The translations under genes were made by a program, and so were the position numbers. Positions 1-11,599 of a DNA stretch of 64,000 nt are shown one piece after another; positions within the stretch are counted from its first letter, which is position 1, and every line of letters begins with the position of its first letter. A model generated the notes under the pieces. That model worked only from the letters and a program-made list of their open reading frames with translations. It did no database searches and was not told the DNA's origin. The stretch is from the NCBI GenBank assembly GCA_022539475.1, contig VCMS01000049.1:1-64000 (forward strand). The letters run 5' to 3'. The DNA is from Gracilaria domingensis. Lineage: Eukaryota > Rhodophyta > Florideophyceae > Gracilariales > Gracilariaceae.

Positions 1-224
1 ATCTCCCAGGTTCGGATCACACTCCACCTCTGGATCTAACACCGTTCTTTGCATCTTCGACCTCTGTAGGATACTCCAGTCACGTCTCCGTCTACACCCC
101 GGCTTGTCCGCGACTCGAGCACGGACAGAGGGTTCTTACGCTGGTTCTATTCCCATCCAGGGAGAGGACTCGGACATCCTAGTGGAGATTCCCCATCGCG
201 CTTAAGCGCAGGGTTTGCTCTACA
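1..224 (+). repeat. 3' part of the 5' LTR
   Basis: These bases match 11366-11589 at the end of the 3' LTR. Both end in TACA. The two copies differ at roughly fifteen places in 224 bp, mostly one-base insertions or deletions rather than substitutions. The rest of this LTR, about 760 bp judging from the 3' copy, lies to the left of the window. Confidence 0.92.
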
Positions 225-246
225 TTTTGGGTCCCACTTAGACGGT
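225..246 (+). promoter_or_regulatory. Candidate primer binding site
   Basis: The bases just after the LTR contain TGGGTCCCACTTAG, starting with the TGG expected opposite a tRNA 3' CCA. I could not assign the tRNA. Position and the TGG start are the only support. Confidence 0.45.
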
Positions 247-266
247 GCGAGGACCATAACTGGGTA

Positions 267-2641
267 GTGTCGCTGAATCTTGGACACTCTGAATTCCTTT
301 TTAGGGAGATTGAAGGATCCGGGGCCCCCGTTCACCTGGGCTGTGCATACGAGAGCTCTCACCCTTTTTTTGGCTGCAGGTTTGGAAAAGTCTTCGAACT
401 GTTCGTCGTAATAGCCCCAGTTCGCCCGTGGGGCAACGCTGCAGAATGCCACGCCGACGCTACGTCTCGAAGGGAAGATCGCCAGTACTCTAATGCCCTC
501 CTCGCGCGGTCAGGCGGTTCCGCTCCGAGAATACGGTCCCTGGATCGGAGAGTAATCGCGACAACTCCCGGAACCGGAATGCATCAGTCGATGGGACAGG
601 AGATTATGGAACTCCTTCGCAGGCAGTACCACAACCTGAAGAGGAAGTTCCAGTCGTGGAGACACCCTCTGCCGCACCGCCGGGAAAGACTTGACTCTCA
701 GGAGTACAGTAACCTGGGCACTCGCCTTAGTATTGCTAACGCTGCCACATATCCTCATTGAGTCAGTCGAGGAACTCCGTCGACAGGTTTATAAACTCCT
801 AGATAAGGACGTCTCAGAGAGGTGCGTATCCTGAGGCAGGAGATGAATTACTCATGGAGTGCTTCGGCTCCCCAAGGGCTTATGTGTAGGAAAACCGGCC
901 TCGCTACGAGAGGTACTCAAGCCGCCGTGGAAAGCGGAATCCACGCACGCTTGTGACAACCTCGAGGGCCACCATTCGGGGAAGGATGGACGAGGGAAGC
1001 AGAAGCCGCCGGGCGGAATAGTTCGGAGGAACGAAAGTTCAGATCGCCAATCCACAGGAGAAGCCGTTCGTAGGTCCATGGAAGGATTCCCGTAATTACT
1101 CGGATTGTCTGACTCCACTCCGGAGTAGTTCGCGACAGTCGTCTTCGTCGTCGTCCTCGACTCTTCGGATGATAGCCGACGTCGCGTCCCCGTTCATCGA
1201 AGTCCACGTCCAACCGGGCTAACTTTACCTCTCAGGGAGCAATCCGCACCCGGAGAAGGGAAGAAGCACGCTCTGCGCTTGTGAAGGAGTTGAAGCCATC
1301 TAACCGCTGTACGAAGTGTCATATCGCTATTACGAGACTTAAGGATACTCTCCGAAGTTCGGACCTCAAGGGCGAACCGGAAAGTCGGGACTAATCAAAA
1401 ACTCGCGGTTACTCTGAATAGAGAGAGTTGCAGGAGAGGACCCTATTCTGGTCCTGGGACTTCCTCGCAAGGTCTTGTCAAGAAGCGAGGTATTACTCGG
1501 GAATGAGCGAGGGCCAGGCGTATGTAGCCCATCCCGGGTATTACCTTCAAAGGTTTGGCAGAGGATTCAGTTTAATCCGTAAAGTCAGCCGAGGGACAGG
1601 GCGACCGCCGGCGCGGACATCGTCAAGAGCCTCGGGCGTGAAGGGATGTTACATGTTGGCCCGAAGCGGTACACTACTCCTAAGGTTCATATGCTACTGG
1701 CCATGCCATCCAAAAGGCGACTTCCGCCTTAAGGGATACGAAGCAACGTCCGGGAGAAACGGAAACAGCTTATTCAACGCGCCTGAATAAGGCTTTCCAC
1801 CGCTGCGGTAACGTACATTCCTCTGGAGAGAGATGTTCCCTGTTCGTGGATGGGTTGGATCCCAAATACGGGCACTTGTCGCCCGACATCGGGAGAATAA
1901 TAGGAAGATGACCTACCTGGAATTAGTACAGTATGCCCAAGCCGAAGGTGACACGCTCCGAGCTAGGCATCCTTCTAGAACGAAACCTCGTAAGGTACTC
2001 TTCGCCGAAGAATCGGATTATTCTTCCGCCATGTTAACGGGAATGGCTCCAATCTGGATCACGATAACGTTAACCTCGTCGGTAGCAACCCCGACTCTAT
2101 GGATACTTCTGACCTCCCATCCACCTCTGTCCCGTCTTCGGAAACGGATCCCGCATTCTACGCGCAAGGACACCGGGTTCCGGCAGCGCCAATTCCCTAT
2201 GGAGGTCGTGGCATGAGGTTTACTCGCCCAGGATGGAGGGATAACACCCCGCAGAGTCGTGTGGATAGAGGTCCACAGGACTATTCAACCCCAGTTATCT
2301 GTTATGAATGTTACCAATATGGGCATATCTCAACGCAGTGTACGCTCCCTTCGCGGGAAAGGTCGAAAATCATCGCTCAGTTCGAATCTCTCTCCCCGGA
2401 GAACCAAGCTCGTGTGCCGAGAACTTCCTACGAAGGCGCAAAGCACGCAATGGCAGTTCATCTGAGTGGCGGATCTATGGCGAATCAAGCCGCTTCTGTG
2501 GTAGGCCAGAAATGGAGGGAAGAGCTGAATCCGCGAACGGTGATCAAGTTGGTGCCCAGGACGGGAATCGGCCCCGACAGGCTGGTCCTGCTCCGAAAAA
2601 CTAGACTTGGGAGTCTCCCCAACGGGAGGGGCGTCTTCTGA
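267..2641 (+). pseudogene. gag: gag polyprotein, broken by frameshifts
   Basis: Capsid-nucleocapsid region of the chromovirus. No single frame is open throughout; the sense reading jumps between frames in pieces (267-761, 1428-1790, 1833-2216, 2099-2641). The piece around 1760-2000 reads like a gag capsid C-terminus, with a VDGLDPK motif and a following helical segment. A CCHC zinc knuckle with spacing C-X2-C-X4-H-X4-C lies at 2300-2341. The breaks look like single-base indels, because the conserved sense resumes directly in another frame. The start codon is not certain. Gag would form the particle that packages the element's RNA. Confidence 0.75.
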
Positions 2642-2707
2642 GCCGAAGCTGAAGACGCCGAGGCGCCTCCGCTTCACTCCCTGGCTGTTAGAATCCTAAC
2701 AAGGAAG

Positions 2708-5700
2708 ATGGCTGCCACTGACGTAGATTCGGAACACTGTGGTGTTCTTCGTCGCCGGTGGGTACGGTCCCAAAATTTCCGTGCTCCGGATAGAATCCTG
2801 GTAATGGCCAAGAGGAACTACAAGGTGTACGCCGACCTTGGCCTGTCCACCCAATTCATGGTTAGGCAATTAGCTGTCCTGGATACAGGAGCCGCCCCCA
2901 ACTTGATCAACAAGAAGCTAATCCCGCCCACTCTTCGGGAGACAATCCGTTTCGGCCCTGCTCTAAATCTCGCCGATGCGAACAATAATCCGTTGAGAAC
3001 GGCTGGTTATATTACACTCCTTGTACGATTAGGAAATTGTTTGGTACAACTTGATTTTGTCGTCTGTGACTCATTGGCTGCACCGATTATTTTCGGTTGT
3101 GACTTCTGCGATCGGTTCGTGGAAGCCATCCGTCCGCGGAAACGCCAAGTGGAAATGGAAGACGGGTCGATACTGCCGATTGTTCGGAAACCATTGCGAG
3201 CCGCTACGCGGAAGCACGTACCGCTGCCGGCCGCGCAACAAGCCTCCAACGATGGCATGGGGTCGACAAAACTACACGTCACGAAGTCCGTGCAGTTGCC
3301 CCAGAATCCCAGGTATGGGTCGACGTCAACACCAAACAATGGGGCCTCCACACGATACAACCGTTACCGGCTTTATATGAACAGCGCCAAATCGCTCTCG
3401 CTAATGGAGTGGTCACTATCCAACCAGATCAACCCTTCAAGGTCATGGTCGCCAACTTGGGAAAATCCACTCAGTGGCTGGTAAAGAACCAAGTGATTGG
3501 TACTGTGCTGCCACACCCGACTGCGGTCGTTCCGACGAAAATACCTATCGCCAAGGTTCTCGGATTGTCTGACCCTAAGGAGGCGGAAGAGAGCGCCGAA
3601 CCGCAAATTGTTGAAGCCGTTAATACGGAAGAAGCCCAAGAAGACTCGGGTTCAGACAATCCGAGACCTCTAGAGGTTAGTCCTGTGCCACCTGGCAGTG
3701 ATTTGAAGGATCCTGTCGAGGAATTGATGAAGCTTGATTTGGAGCATGTACCGGAATCCCATCGGGAGAAGCTTCGCGAGATGCTGCGGGAATTCACTCC
3801 CATGTGGGACGGAACTCTAGGAACGATTGGAATAACTGAGCATTGCATTGACTTACTTCCGAACACTCGGCCGATTGCACAACACCCCTATCGGCCGGAC
3901 CGAAGGCTCGGGAGGAAGAGAAGTCTCAAGTTGAGAAGATGTTGCGGGCTGGCGTTATTGAGGCCGCTCAATCCCCTTGGGCGTCACCAGTAGTGCTAGT
4001 TCCGAAACCGGATGGATCTTGGAGATTTTGTATCGATTACCGAAAGTTGAATGCGGTGACAGTGAAAGATGTATATCCGATACCCCGGATGGACGAATAT
4101 ATCGATTCTCTTGGGAGCGCGAACGTGTTCACCACACTCGACGCTAACTGGGGATACTGGCAGGTTCCCATTAGGGAGAAAGACCGGAATAAGACGGCGT
4201 TCGTATGCCATCAAGGCCTATACCGTTTCCGGAGAATGCCCTTTGGGTTAACTAATGCACCCGCTACATTCCAGCGTGCGGTCGATATCCTACTGGCGCG
4301 ATTTAAGTGGACCACATGTTTGGTGTATCTGGACGATATCGTCGTTTTTTCCAACAATCTGGATGATCATCTGACCCATGTGCGGGACGTTATGAGAGTA
4401 CTGCGTGACGCAGGGATAACATTGAAACTCAAGAAGTGCGAGTTCTTCACCGAATCGGTCAAGTATCTGGGTCACATAATCCGTCCCGGAAAGCTTTCAG
4501 TCGATGAAGTGCGGGTCAAATCCTTGAAGGAGGCGAAACACCCGAGAACTCAAACAGAGCTGCGATCCTTCTTGGGACTGTGTAATGTATACCGACGTTT
4601 CGTTCCGAACTTCGCGGACATTGCTTCACCGTTGAACAAGCTCCTTACGAAAGGAAAACCTGTTGAATTGCACCCCTTTGGAGGCGAAGAGGCCTCCGCG
4701 TTCGCGGCATTGGTTGAAGCCGTGACGTCTCCGCCAATTCTGGCTCTCCCCAAACCTGGGTTACCCTATGAGGTCGACACTGACGCTAGCGCAAACCAGG
4801 TTGGGTGCGCTTTGTTTCAAACCGATGAGACCGGGGGACGACACCCTATTGGGTACTGGTCGAGATCGCTAAACGTCCATGAGCGGAATTACTCAGTTTC
4901 CGAGAAGGAATGTCTTGCCGTAGTCTGGGCATTGTCGACACTCAGACCATATTTGATGGGGACCCACTTTCGTGTACACACCGACCACAAATGCCTTCGC
5001 TGGCTGATGGAAATCACCGAACCATCGGGACGCCTGATGCGGTGGAGACTCCGACTGTCGGAATTCGACTTCGAAGTAGTGTACAAGAAAGGCTCCCTTA
5101 ACCTCCAGGCGGACGCCCTATCCCGCTTGGGCACATCAGCTGAAGCCGAGCCTACAGAGGACGCCGACATCCCATGCTTTATGGTTGGCGACCTCGAGGG
5201 GAGTATGGAAACTGTGACGGATGACGTTTGTGACGATATACTTGTCACACGATCCACTGAACCGGGTACCGGGTCATTTATACCCATCACGCCCGAGGAG
5301 ATGATACGGGAACAGCAGATGGATCCCTTCTGTACACAGGTACGAGCCCGTCTGAACGGTGGATACCACTTGCCCTTTCAGGTGAATAATCAAGGCTACT
5401 TAATAAGAAAGGTGTCACCGAACCCACAAATAGTGGTGCCGCACTCCTCACAGAGTCGAGTTCTTCACCTCTCTCACTATGTGAAGCTGGGAGCCCATCC
5501 GGGAGGAAGAAAGTTGTATCTCACATTGAGAAAGGATTTTTACTGGCCTGCAATGGCATTCGACTGCTATGCAGTACGTCGATCCTGTCAGGAATGTGCC
5601 AAAAACGACATCAAGCTGAGGAAGTATTCAAAGAAGTTGAAGTTATTCCCTGCAAGGGCGCCGCTAGAGTCTGTCGCCATTGACATTCTTGGCGAATTGA

Positions 5701-7088
5701 TCAAAACCTCGCAAGGGAATCAATACCTCTTGGTGATCACCGATCGCTTCTCAAAGCTGGTACGGACTGTGCCGCTCAAGCGGATAACTGCTGCTGCTGT
5801 GGCTCAGGCGTTTGTTACCCACTGGGTCTTTGTCTATGGACCACCGGTACACGTGCTCTCCGACAACGGCTCCCAGTTCACGTCGAAATTCTTCCAAGAC
5901 GTTTGTCGCATCCTCGACATTAGGAATCTGTTCACAACAACGTATCACCCCCAAACTAATGGTCAGGCAGAGAGATTTAACCGAACCATTCTTGGTGCAT
6001 TGAGATCCTACGTTGCGGAACACCCCAAGACTTGGGATTTGTACACAGACGCCATTACATACGCATACAACACCCAGGTACATCGGGTAACGTCGTTGTT
6101 CCCTTTCGAGTTAGTCCTGTCAAGGAGACCACCTCCTCTTGCCATTGAGGCCCAGCCAACCATGGACGAATACTCGACACCGAGGCTACACCGCGAAGCG
6201 TGGAAGAAATGGTTAACCACGATGGTGCCTATGGCTAAGCGCTCTATGGAGAAAGCCCAACTCGCCTACAAGCGCAATTTCGATAGCCGAATCCGTAGGC
6301 CGCTACCGCAGCTTCGGGTTGGTGATTATGTGTTCCTCAGGAAGGAGTACTACAATCCTGAGAAGGAGAAGCGCCATAAGCTCTCTCCAATCGCCAGTGG
6401 CCCCTATCGGGTTGTATCCATACAGGAGACTACCGTCGTGCTTGATATCGATAATCAGCACGAGCGGGTATCGCGAGATCGAGTATATCGCGCACCGAGC
6501 CCTATACAGGAAGTTATCGCCGCGCCGGATACCGGAAACGGTCCATCGTCGCATCAAGTTACCGAACAGACGGGTACTGCAGCAAACCGTCCATCAGTTT
6601 TGCCCCACCCGCAGCGCGGTCTCGCTGACTTGCCTGAAACAACAGAGTTGCTCAAGGATAACCCCGGACTCTCACGGGTTACACCTACACCCTCTACTGA
6701 GTCACATGAGATTCACCCCTCGTCTACGGTATTGGCGCGAAATGCGGAAGCCGTATCGCACCCTAAGGAGGGGGAGGACAGTGTAAATCGCGCTCCGGTT
6801 GCTCCGGCATCCGCTGGACCTACCCGAGGTGCTGCGTCTCAGAGTGAGATGGAATCCCCCACTGGGAACGATCGCGCTGGCGCTACGTCGCGTGATTCCG
6901 AAACCTCGGCGAGGAACGAAGTCAGAAGAAGTGAAGAATCCCCTGCTGGGAGTGCTGCTGCTAAGGATGTTAGTGGCCCCGTTGGGATGCAATCCAAGTC
7001 GCTGGAACGCGCTATAACTCGCTCGCGCGAACGTGCAGTATCCGCTGACCCCTTCGCGGGACGAAGCGGCATGGAAAGTGACGCATAG
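2708..7088 (+). CDS. pol: pol: protease, reverse transcriptase, RNase H, integrase
   Basis: The protease part (2708-3484) has the active-site DTGA at 2882. A frameshift near 3400 leads into the protease-RT linker (3409-3993), and a second near 3910 leads into one open frame of 1049 codons from 3939. In that frame, RT carries YLDD at residues 130-133 and RNase H begins near residue 278 with DTDAS. The integrase has an HHCC zinc finger (about residues 510-555) and catalytic residues D582, D642 and E678. The 35 residues between D642 and E678 are the usual D,D(35)E spacing. A GPY-type motif follows near nucleotide 6400, then a long Ser/Pro/Glu-rich tail. The RT-integrase frame looks intact. Only the two indels upstream separate this from a full-length pol. 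Confidence 0.93.
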
Positions 7089-7794
7089 CCTACCTGGGAA
7101 TGGCCCGCAGTGGGAGAGTTAAGAAGACAAGAATCCTTGTGGATTGTGCTGGAAAGCCTTGGTCAGGAAGTGGAGAAGTCCCATGAAGGGCGCTGCTTAG
7201 CAGACGGAACGCTATAGTGCGTCGGACCCGGAATTACGGTAAATGGCACCGCGCGCAGTGCGCATGCGCAGCCCTATGGCGGGAGATTCGAGATTGAATA
7301 CTGTAATCTCATGCCATTGCTGGAGAGTGGTGCCCGCCGCTTAGCGACCGCTTGCCGGAAACTGACACTGTAGATACCGTTCACGGGATGTGTGGCACAC
7401 ACGCGCGCGCCACCATCCAATGAAAATGGAGTGCACGGCCGGATATGCGCCGTGGCCCAGCGTTCCGCCGCCCTGCACAGGGAGTGCTGTAGGCTACTTC
7501 TCCGTCGCAACGGCTCTCCTGCGGCCAAAGTGAAAGTGGTTCCGCAAAACGGACGCTACCGTTCGTCGGTTGGCCGCCCGTTTGGGAAAGAAAGGAGCTC
7601 GCCGGACTCCGGAGATCGAGAGTTTTCGGTTGAGCTCACTTATGAGGCAATTGGACGCCCGTGTCGGGAGTTAGCGCACTCCGTCAGGACGGCTTGAGAA
7701 GACCGAAGTCCACCTGTCCACCGCCCCGAAGATCGGTTCAACGCCTCCAAGGACCACTAACCCGCGTGGGTACCACTGGACATCACTGCCCAAT
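7089..7794 (+). other. Linker without a convincing gene
   Basis: This stretch lies between the pol stop and the chromodomain. Only short overlapping ORFs are present. In related chromoviruses the chromodomain is joined to integrase in one frame, so this may be a diverged or indel-broken linker, or a spacer. I see no motif in it. Confidence 0.4.
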
Positions 7795-8041
7795 GTCGGG
7801 AGAAGCACCACGAGATGCCAAGGATGGCGTATACCCACAGGAATTCGTGGTAGATCGTATCGTGGAACACGAGAAAAGCCCCGAAGGGAAGCTACTGTAT
7901 AGAGTCCGTTGGTACGGCTATTCCCCAGAGGAGGACACTTGGGAGCCAATTGAACACCTCCCTAGGTCCAAGGTCTTGTCGTATCATCGCCGGTCTCGGA
8001 CACCATTGCCTCCAACGTTGGACAATGCGATGGTGGGGTAG
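7795..8041 (+). CDS. Chromodomain
   Basis: An open frame running to the stop at 8039-8041. It encodes a textbook chromodomain: a FVVDRIVEH-type first strand, then LLYRVRWYGY, then the EEDTWEPIEHL segment and a C-terminal helix. Chromodomains at the integrase C-terminus of chromoviruses bind methylated histone tails and steer integration. The frame differs from that of pol by one, so the domain is either frameshifted away from pol or made separately. The ATG at 7794-7796 is the nearest start, but the same frame is open back to about 7661. Confidence 0.85.
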
Positions 8042-8594
8042 CCCGTTAACCGGTGCAGTTTACAGTTCTCGTGCCCGCTCTGCGGTTTGAAGAAGAGAAG
8101 AGTGACGCTCGAGAAGAGAAGATGAAGTCAAGAAGTAGGAAGAGATCCTCTGTATAATAGGAGAGAAGTGTTAGTAGTAGTAACCACCGAATTATCGGGA
8201 CAATGCCGCATTGCGGAAAAGTAGAAAATGCCTAAAAAGGAGAAAGAAGATATCTACGCCGAGAAGCCATGGAAGGGAAGAGAAGAAGGATGCTGAGAAT
8301 CCTATGGAAGGAAGAAGGAGAAGGTCCTGAAGAAGGAAGAGGAAGAAGTAAGAAGAAGAAGCTCGTCGCCGAGAAGCATACCTCGACGAGGGTAAGGGAA
8401 AACTTGCCACTAGCTGGCTTTAATTGGAAACTATCACAAGACACTCTAAGATTCGAGGAAGACCTCATGAGGGGCTAACCGCCAGTGGAGGGAGCACCGC
8501 TTCCCGCGTTGGGATTCTGTGAGAAGTACTCGCTCGCGAGGGCCGCTAGCCCTGCGATGGTGTTCACGCCCGGAGGGATTGGCACGCCATGAGC
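8042..8594 (+). other. Purine-rich non-coding stretch
   Basis: Positions 8080-8370 are strongly A/G-rich on the plus strand, with many GAAGAAGA and AGGAAGAAG runs. It lies between the stop of the sense chromodomain and the stop of the antisense ORF. The short ORFs here are products of base composition. It could act as a transcript 3' region for both strands; that is inference. Confidence 0.4.
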
Positions 8595-10532
8595 CTAGAG
8601 ATCGGCCCGAAGGGAAGCCACGCTTCCGGCCCAATTTGCCGGTTGTGCGGTGGGAGCTATCAAGGACCATCCCTCAGGGGCAGGAGCGCCCTCCGTCGGG
8701 ACCGCAGTTGCGTTCGGGTCCGTGTTCGGAATGCCAGTGAGTTGGCCTGTTCCGGCAACGACGGCGATCTCATCATTATCCACCATTGGATCAGGGACAT
8801 CCGAGGGCACGGCATAGTCCTCAGGGAACACAAACCCAACTGGGTGACCTACCGGCATAGCGCGGGGAAGTGCGGCCATCGCGTTCGCTTGCTCTTGAGA
8901 GATGAGCTGGCGCTCCCACGGGTCGTAGTACACCCAGACCCCGGAACGGGTGGAAATTCGCCCCGGTGATCGGTCGCGGAAACGCTGTCGCCTGTCAGGC
9001 TGCCAAGCTACCGGAACTCGGTCCCAATCGACCCCGTCGATTACATCCAACAACTCCCCAACCTCTTCCTGGTTAGCCTCGGAACCCAAGGGGGTAACGA
9101 GATCAATCCTTCGAAGGAGCCACCTCAAATTTGGAGGAAGATACCACAAGCGGAAGTGATCATAGACATCCCACAGGAGGTGAACCGCGACGCGGGCAGC
9201 CCACTCGGCGAGTACCAACGACCAATAGCCCGAGTCGGGATTGTCTATCAACCGCGAGCCGATATAGTAGATGCTCGGCGGGAGTTCAGCAAAACACCCC
9301 GCAGGGACCTCTACCCGACTCCACCACGATGGAAGGCCCACGTATCGGGACGGTAAGGCATCGAAGCGCAAACGATCGACCTCCAAATTTGGATACGGAA
9401 TCAGAAGTCCCCGACGGGAGCGCGCATTCCGCTCAAACCGGACCCGCCTCTCGAAATCATAGAGATCACGGTTGTGACGCCTACTCCGTGACAGGTATCG
9501 GAACTCTGCCCTCAGCAAGGGACGACTCCACAGGAGGATATCAGGATCCACTTCACCCAAGTGATACCGATGCTCCGCTTCCGGAAACTCTGCCAACGCG
9601 TTGCCATATGAAACCTCCCCGTAGGTACGATAGTGCGACACGTCGAAGTCGAATTCTGCCGGAATCGGATGATCATATCGCAATCTTCCAACCCTGGAGT
9701 AAGCCAAACGAGCCATCTCCCCACGCGCTTGGTCAAGGGACTCTCCGCGTTCACATCGGAGCAAGTGAGGTTCTACCGCAATGCGGGTTCGCCACTCGCG
9801 GGAGCGTACTGCATCTCGGGGGATCCCACCTGGGAGCATTCCGTTTACGGCGTAAGAATCGATGAGAGCCTCATCGGCAACCGCTGTCGGGTGGAACCAC
9901 GGCGCGCGGGAGAAGATAAGGCCCTCGCGGCGTATATCCCGATTCACGAGGGACTCACGACTAATCCACCCACGGGGGTTCACCGTCAACGGGACAGCCT
10001 GCTCTGCATTCCAAGCAATGGCGTTAGGATCGAAAGCCTGCTGAGTAGGAGCAACTGGAGGAGCCGGAGGCATCGGAAGAGGAGCACCCGGATGGGGATA
10101 CGCCTCGTAGAAGCTGAAAGGAGCCACCGCTTGCGGGACAGGAGCTTGCGCTTGAGAAGGGAAGAAGCCGAGATGGTTGTACCCCGCGTAGGGTTGGTTG
10201 AGCGGACCACCGTACAGATTCCCTTGAGGGAGAGGAGCTGACTGAAACCCACCAAAGTATTGGGAGGGGCCTTGAGGAGGATGTCCTTGTTGTGACGCAC
10301 TGCCCGAGGGCACCTCAGACGCCGCTTGCGGAGCTGACGACGAGTTCCCCGGGAGCGGGTTGGTATGGAACGGGTTCGGATTCATTCCTGCTAAGGGAGG
10401 AGAAGAAGCAGTTGAGACTGGCAGCGAACGCCGAGGTATCGGAGGAGAAGGAGGAGTTATATCCGAAGTCGGAGGCGAAAGCCGCTTGCGTGGAAGAACC
10501 AAGTGGTCGGTAGAACCCTGAGGGGACGTCAT
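8595..10532 (-). CDS. Antisense ORF of the chromovirus, 645 codons, function unknown
   Basis: An uninterrupted reading frame on the strand opposite gag-pol, between the chromodomain and the polypurine tract. The first 170 residues are rich in Pro, Gln, Gly and Ser and look disordered. Residues about 180-560 look globular, rich in Arg, Trp and Tyr, with an LRR.DL.DFERRVRFERNARSRRG-like basic stretch near residue 360. The start lies about 70 bp inside the 3' LTR boundary, so transcription from the LTR or its border is plausible. No transmembrane segment or known catalytic motif was seen. Antisense ORFs between pol and the 3' LTR are known in some plant Ty3/gypsy (Tat-type) elements; I do not recognise this protein. 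It stays open while gag is broken, which argues against chance. Confidence 0.7.
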   Translation of the reverse strand: MTSPQGSTDHLVLPRKRLSPPTSDITPPSPPIPRRSLPVSTASSPPLAGMNPNPFHTNPLPGNSSSAPQAASEVPSGSASQQGHPPQGPSQYFGGFQSAPLPQGNLYGGPLNQPYAGYNHLGFFPSQAQAPVPQAVAPFSFYEAYPHPGAPLPMPPAPPVAPTQQAFDPNAIAWNAEQAVPLTVNPRGWISRESLVNRDIRREGLIFSRAPWFHPTAVADEALIDSYAVNGMLPGGIPRDAVRSREWRTRIAVEPHLLRCERGESLDQARGEMARLAYSRVGRLRYDHPIPAEFDFDVSHYRTYGEVSYGNALAEFPEAEHRYHLGEVDPDILLWSRPLLRAEFRYLSRSRRHNRDLYDFERRVRFERNARSRRGLLIPYPNLEVDRLRFDALPSRYVGLPSWWSRVEVPAGCFAELPPSIYYIGSRLIDNPDSGYWSLVLAEWAARVAVHLLWDVYDHFRLWYLPPNLRWLLRRIDLVTPLGSEANQEEVGELLDVIDGVDWDRVPVAWQPDRRQRFRDRSPGRISTRSGVWVYYDPWERQLISQEQANAMAALPRAMPVGHPVGFVFPEDYAVPSDVPDPMVDNDEIAVVAGTGQLTGIPNTDPNATAVPTEGAPAPEGWSLIAPTAQPANWAGSVASLRADL

Positions 10533-10588
10533 ATTTATACTCCCGATGTCGGTACTTCGCCGTCGCGCTCGCGCTCGCGCTCGAACCT

Positions 10589-10601
10589 AAGGAGGGGGAG
10601 A
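10589..10601 (+). promoter_or_regulatory. Polypurine tract
   Basis: Thirteen purines, AAGGAGGGGGAGA, lie directly before the TGTGG that begins the 3' LTR. This is the expected primer site for plus-strand DNA synthesis. A GCGCTC triple repeat lies just before it at 10563-10583. Confidence 0.85.
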
Positions 10602-11589
10602 TGTGGAGCAACGGCTTTCCGATATCGGATGCATCACGGTTCTCATAATGAGATGGTACCGATGGCCGGTGACGTGGCTAAGTTATGAAAACTCCCTTTA
10701 ATTTTGGGTATTGTTGGGATGGTTTGGTTGGACCCTTAATAGGTAGACCCTGCATGGGAAGTGCCTAGTGGGTGTGATAGTAGGCCACGTGGTGGAGCTG
10801 GCTAGTTAGATATTTGTGCCACGCCCGTTGGGGAATACCCCGCACCCTGACAGTGGGTCGTCCACGTGTATGACCCTCGGGAGGTGTGCATTGTAGATAC
10901 CGTAGTAGTAATAGTATATATGCTGGGGTGATCTCACCCTGGAGCCGACGAGTAAATAAACAACTGAGTCGCGTCCTGTTCAGGATCGGGCTATAGTAGA
11001 CAGCTGCCTACGTAGGTTTACCACTCCCCTCGGAGAGTAACCACGATTGGTTTCGGCACTACTACCCCTCAGGGTCACTTAGGAAGCTTGCATCTTGCCC
11101 TCTTTGGAATCTTTGTTATATCTACCGTGGTATCGGTCCATTGTTGTTGTCATTGTATTTTGTTGTTCACTTTCGTGACTGTTGTTGTCACCCGTTCACC
11201 TGGTTCAGGTATTGCTTCCGCCCCAGTATTGGGTATATTTTTGGCACGCGTTTGTGCGTCGCTCCGCTATCGGACCTGTTTCCGCCGGTTGGCACGGTCC
11301 GTAGCTCCGCTCCGGTGGGTTGCACCGTGAGCTTTCCACCGTTGGCACGGTCCCCTTTTTCTCCATCTCTCCAGGTTCGGATCACACTCCACCTCTGGAT
11401 CTACACCGTTCTTTGCATCTCACCTCTGTAGGTATATCCAGTCACCGTCTCCGGTCTTACACCCGGCTTGTCTCGCGACTCGAGCACGGACAGAGGGTTC
11501 TACCGCTGTTTCTATCCCATCCAGGGAGTAGGACTCGGACATCCTAGTGGAGATTCCCCATCGCGCTTAGCGCAGGGTTTTGCTCTACA
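10602..11589 (+). repeat. 3' LTR, 988 bp
   Basis: Begins TGTGG directly after the polypurine tract and ends TACA, so the TG...CA ends fit. A TATATA box lies at 10915-10920 and AATAAA at 10955-10960, a plausible promoter and poly(A) signal. The last 224 bp match the 5' LTR fragment at the start of the window. Confidence 0.9.
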
Positions 11590-11599
11590 TTCAACCTCT

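Larger units (their letters stand above)
1..11589 (+). mobile_element. Ty3/gypsy chromovirus, 5' end cut by the window
   Basis: An LTR retrotransposon read on the plus strand. Bases 1-224 repeat at 11366-11589, which defines the LTR end. Between them lie gag with a zinc knuckle, aspartic protease, reverse transcriptase, RNase H, integrase with a GPY-type motif, a separate chromodomain ORF, a long antisense ORF and a polypurine tract directly before the 3' LTR. The order protease, RT, RNase H, integrase marks Ty3/gypsy, and the chromodomain marks the chromovirus branch. Gag and the protease-RT linker contain frameshifts. The 3' LTR ends 11 bp before the ATG of the next gene, so the element sits in the upstream region of the DNA transposon that follows. 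The 5' target-site duplicate lies outside the window. Confidence 0.93.

Noticed and set aside
9131-9865. 244-codon plus-strand ORF
   Set aside because: It lies opposite the 645-codon antisense ORF and is its shadow in another frame; no protein family resemblance.
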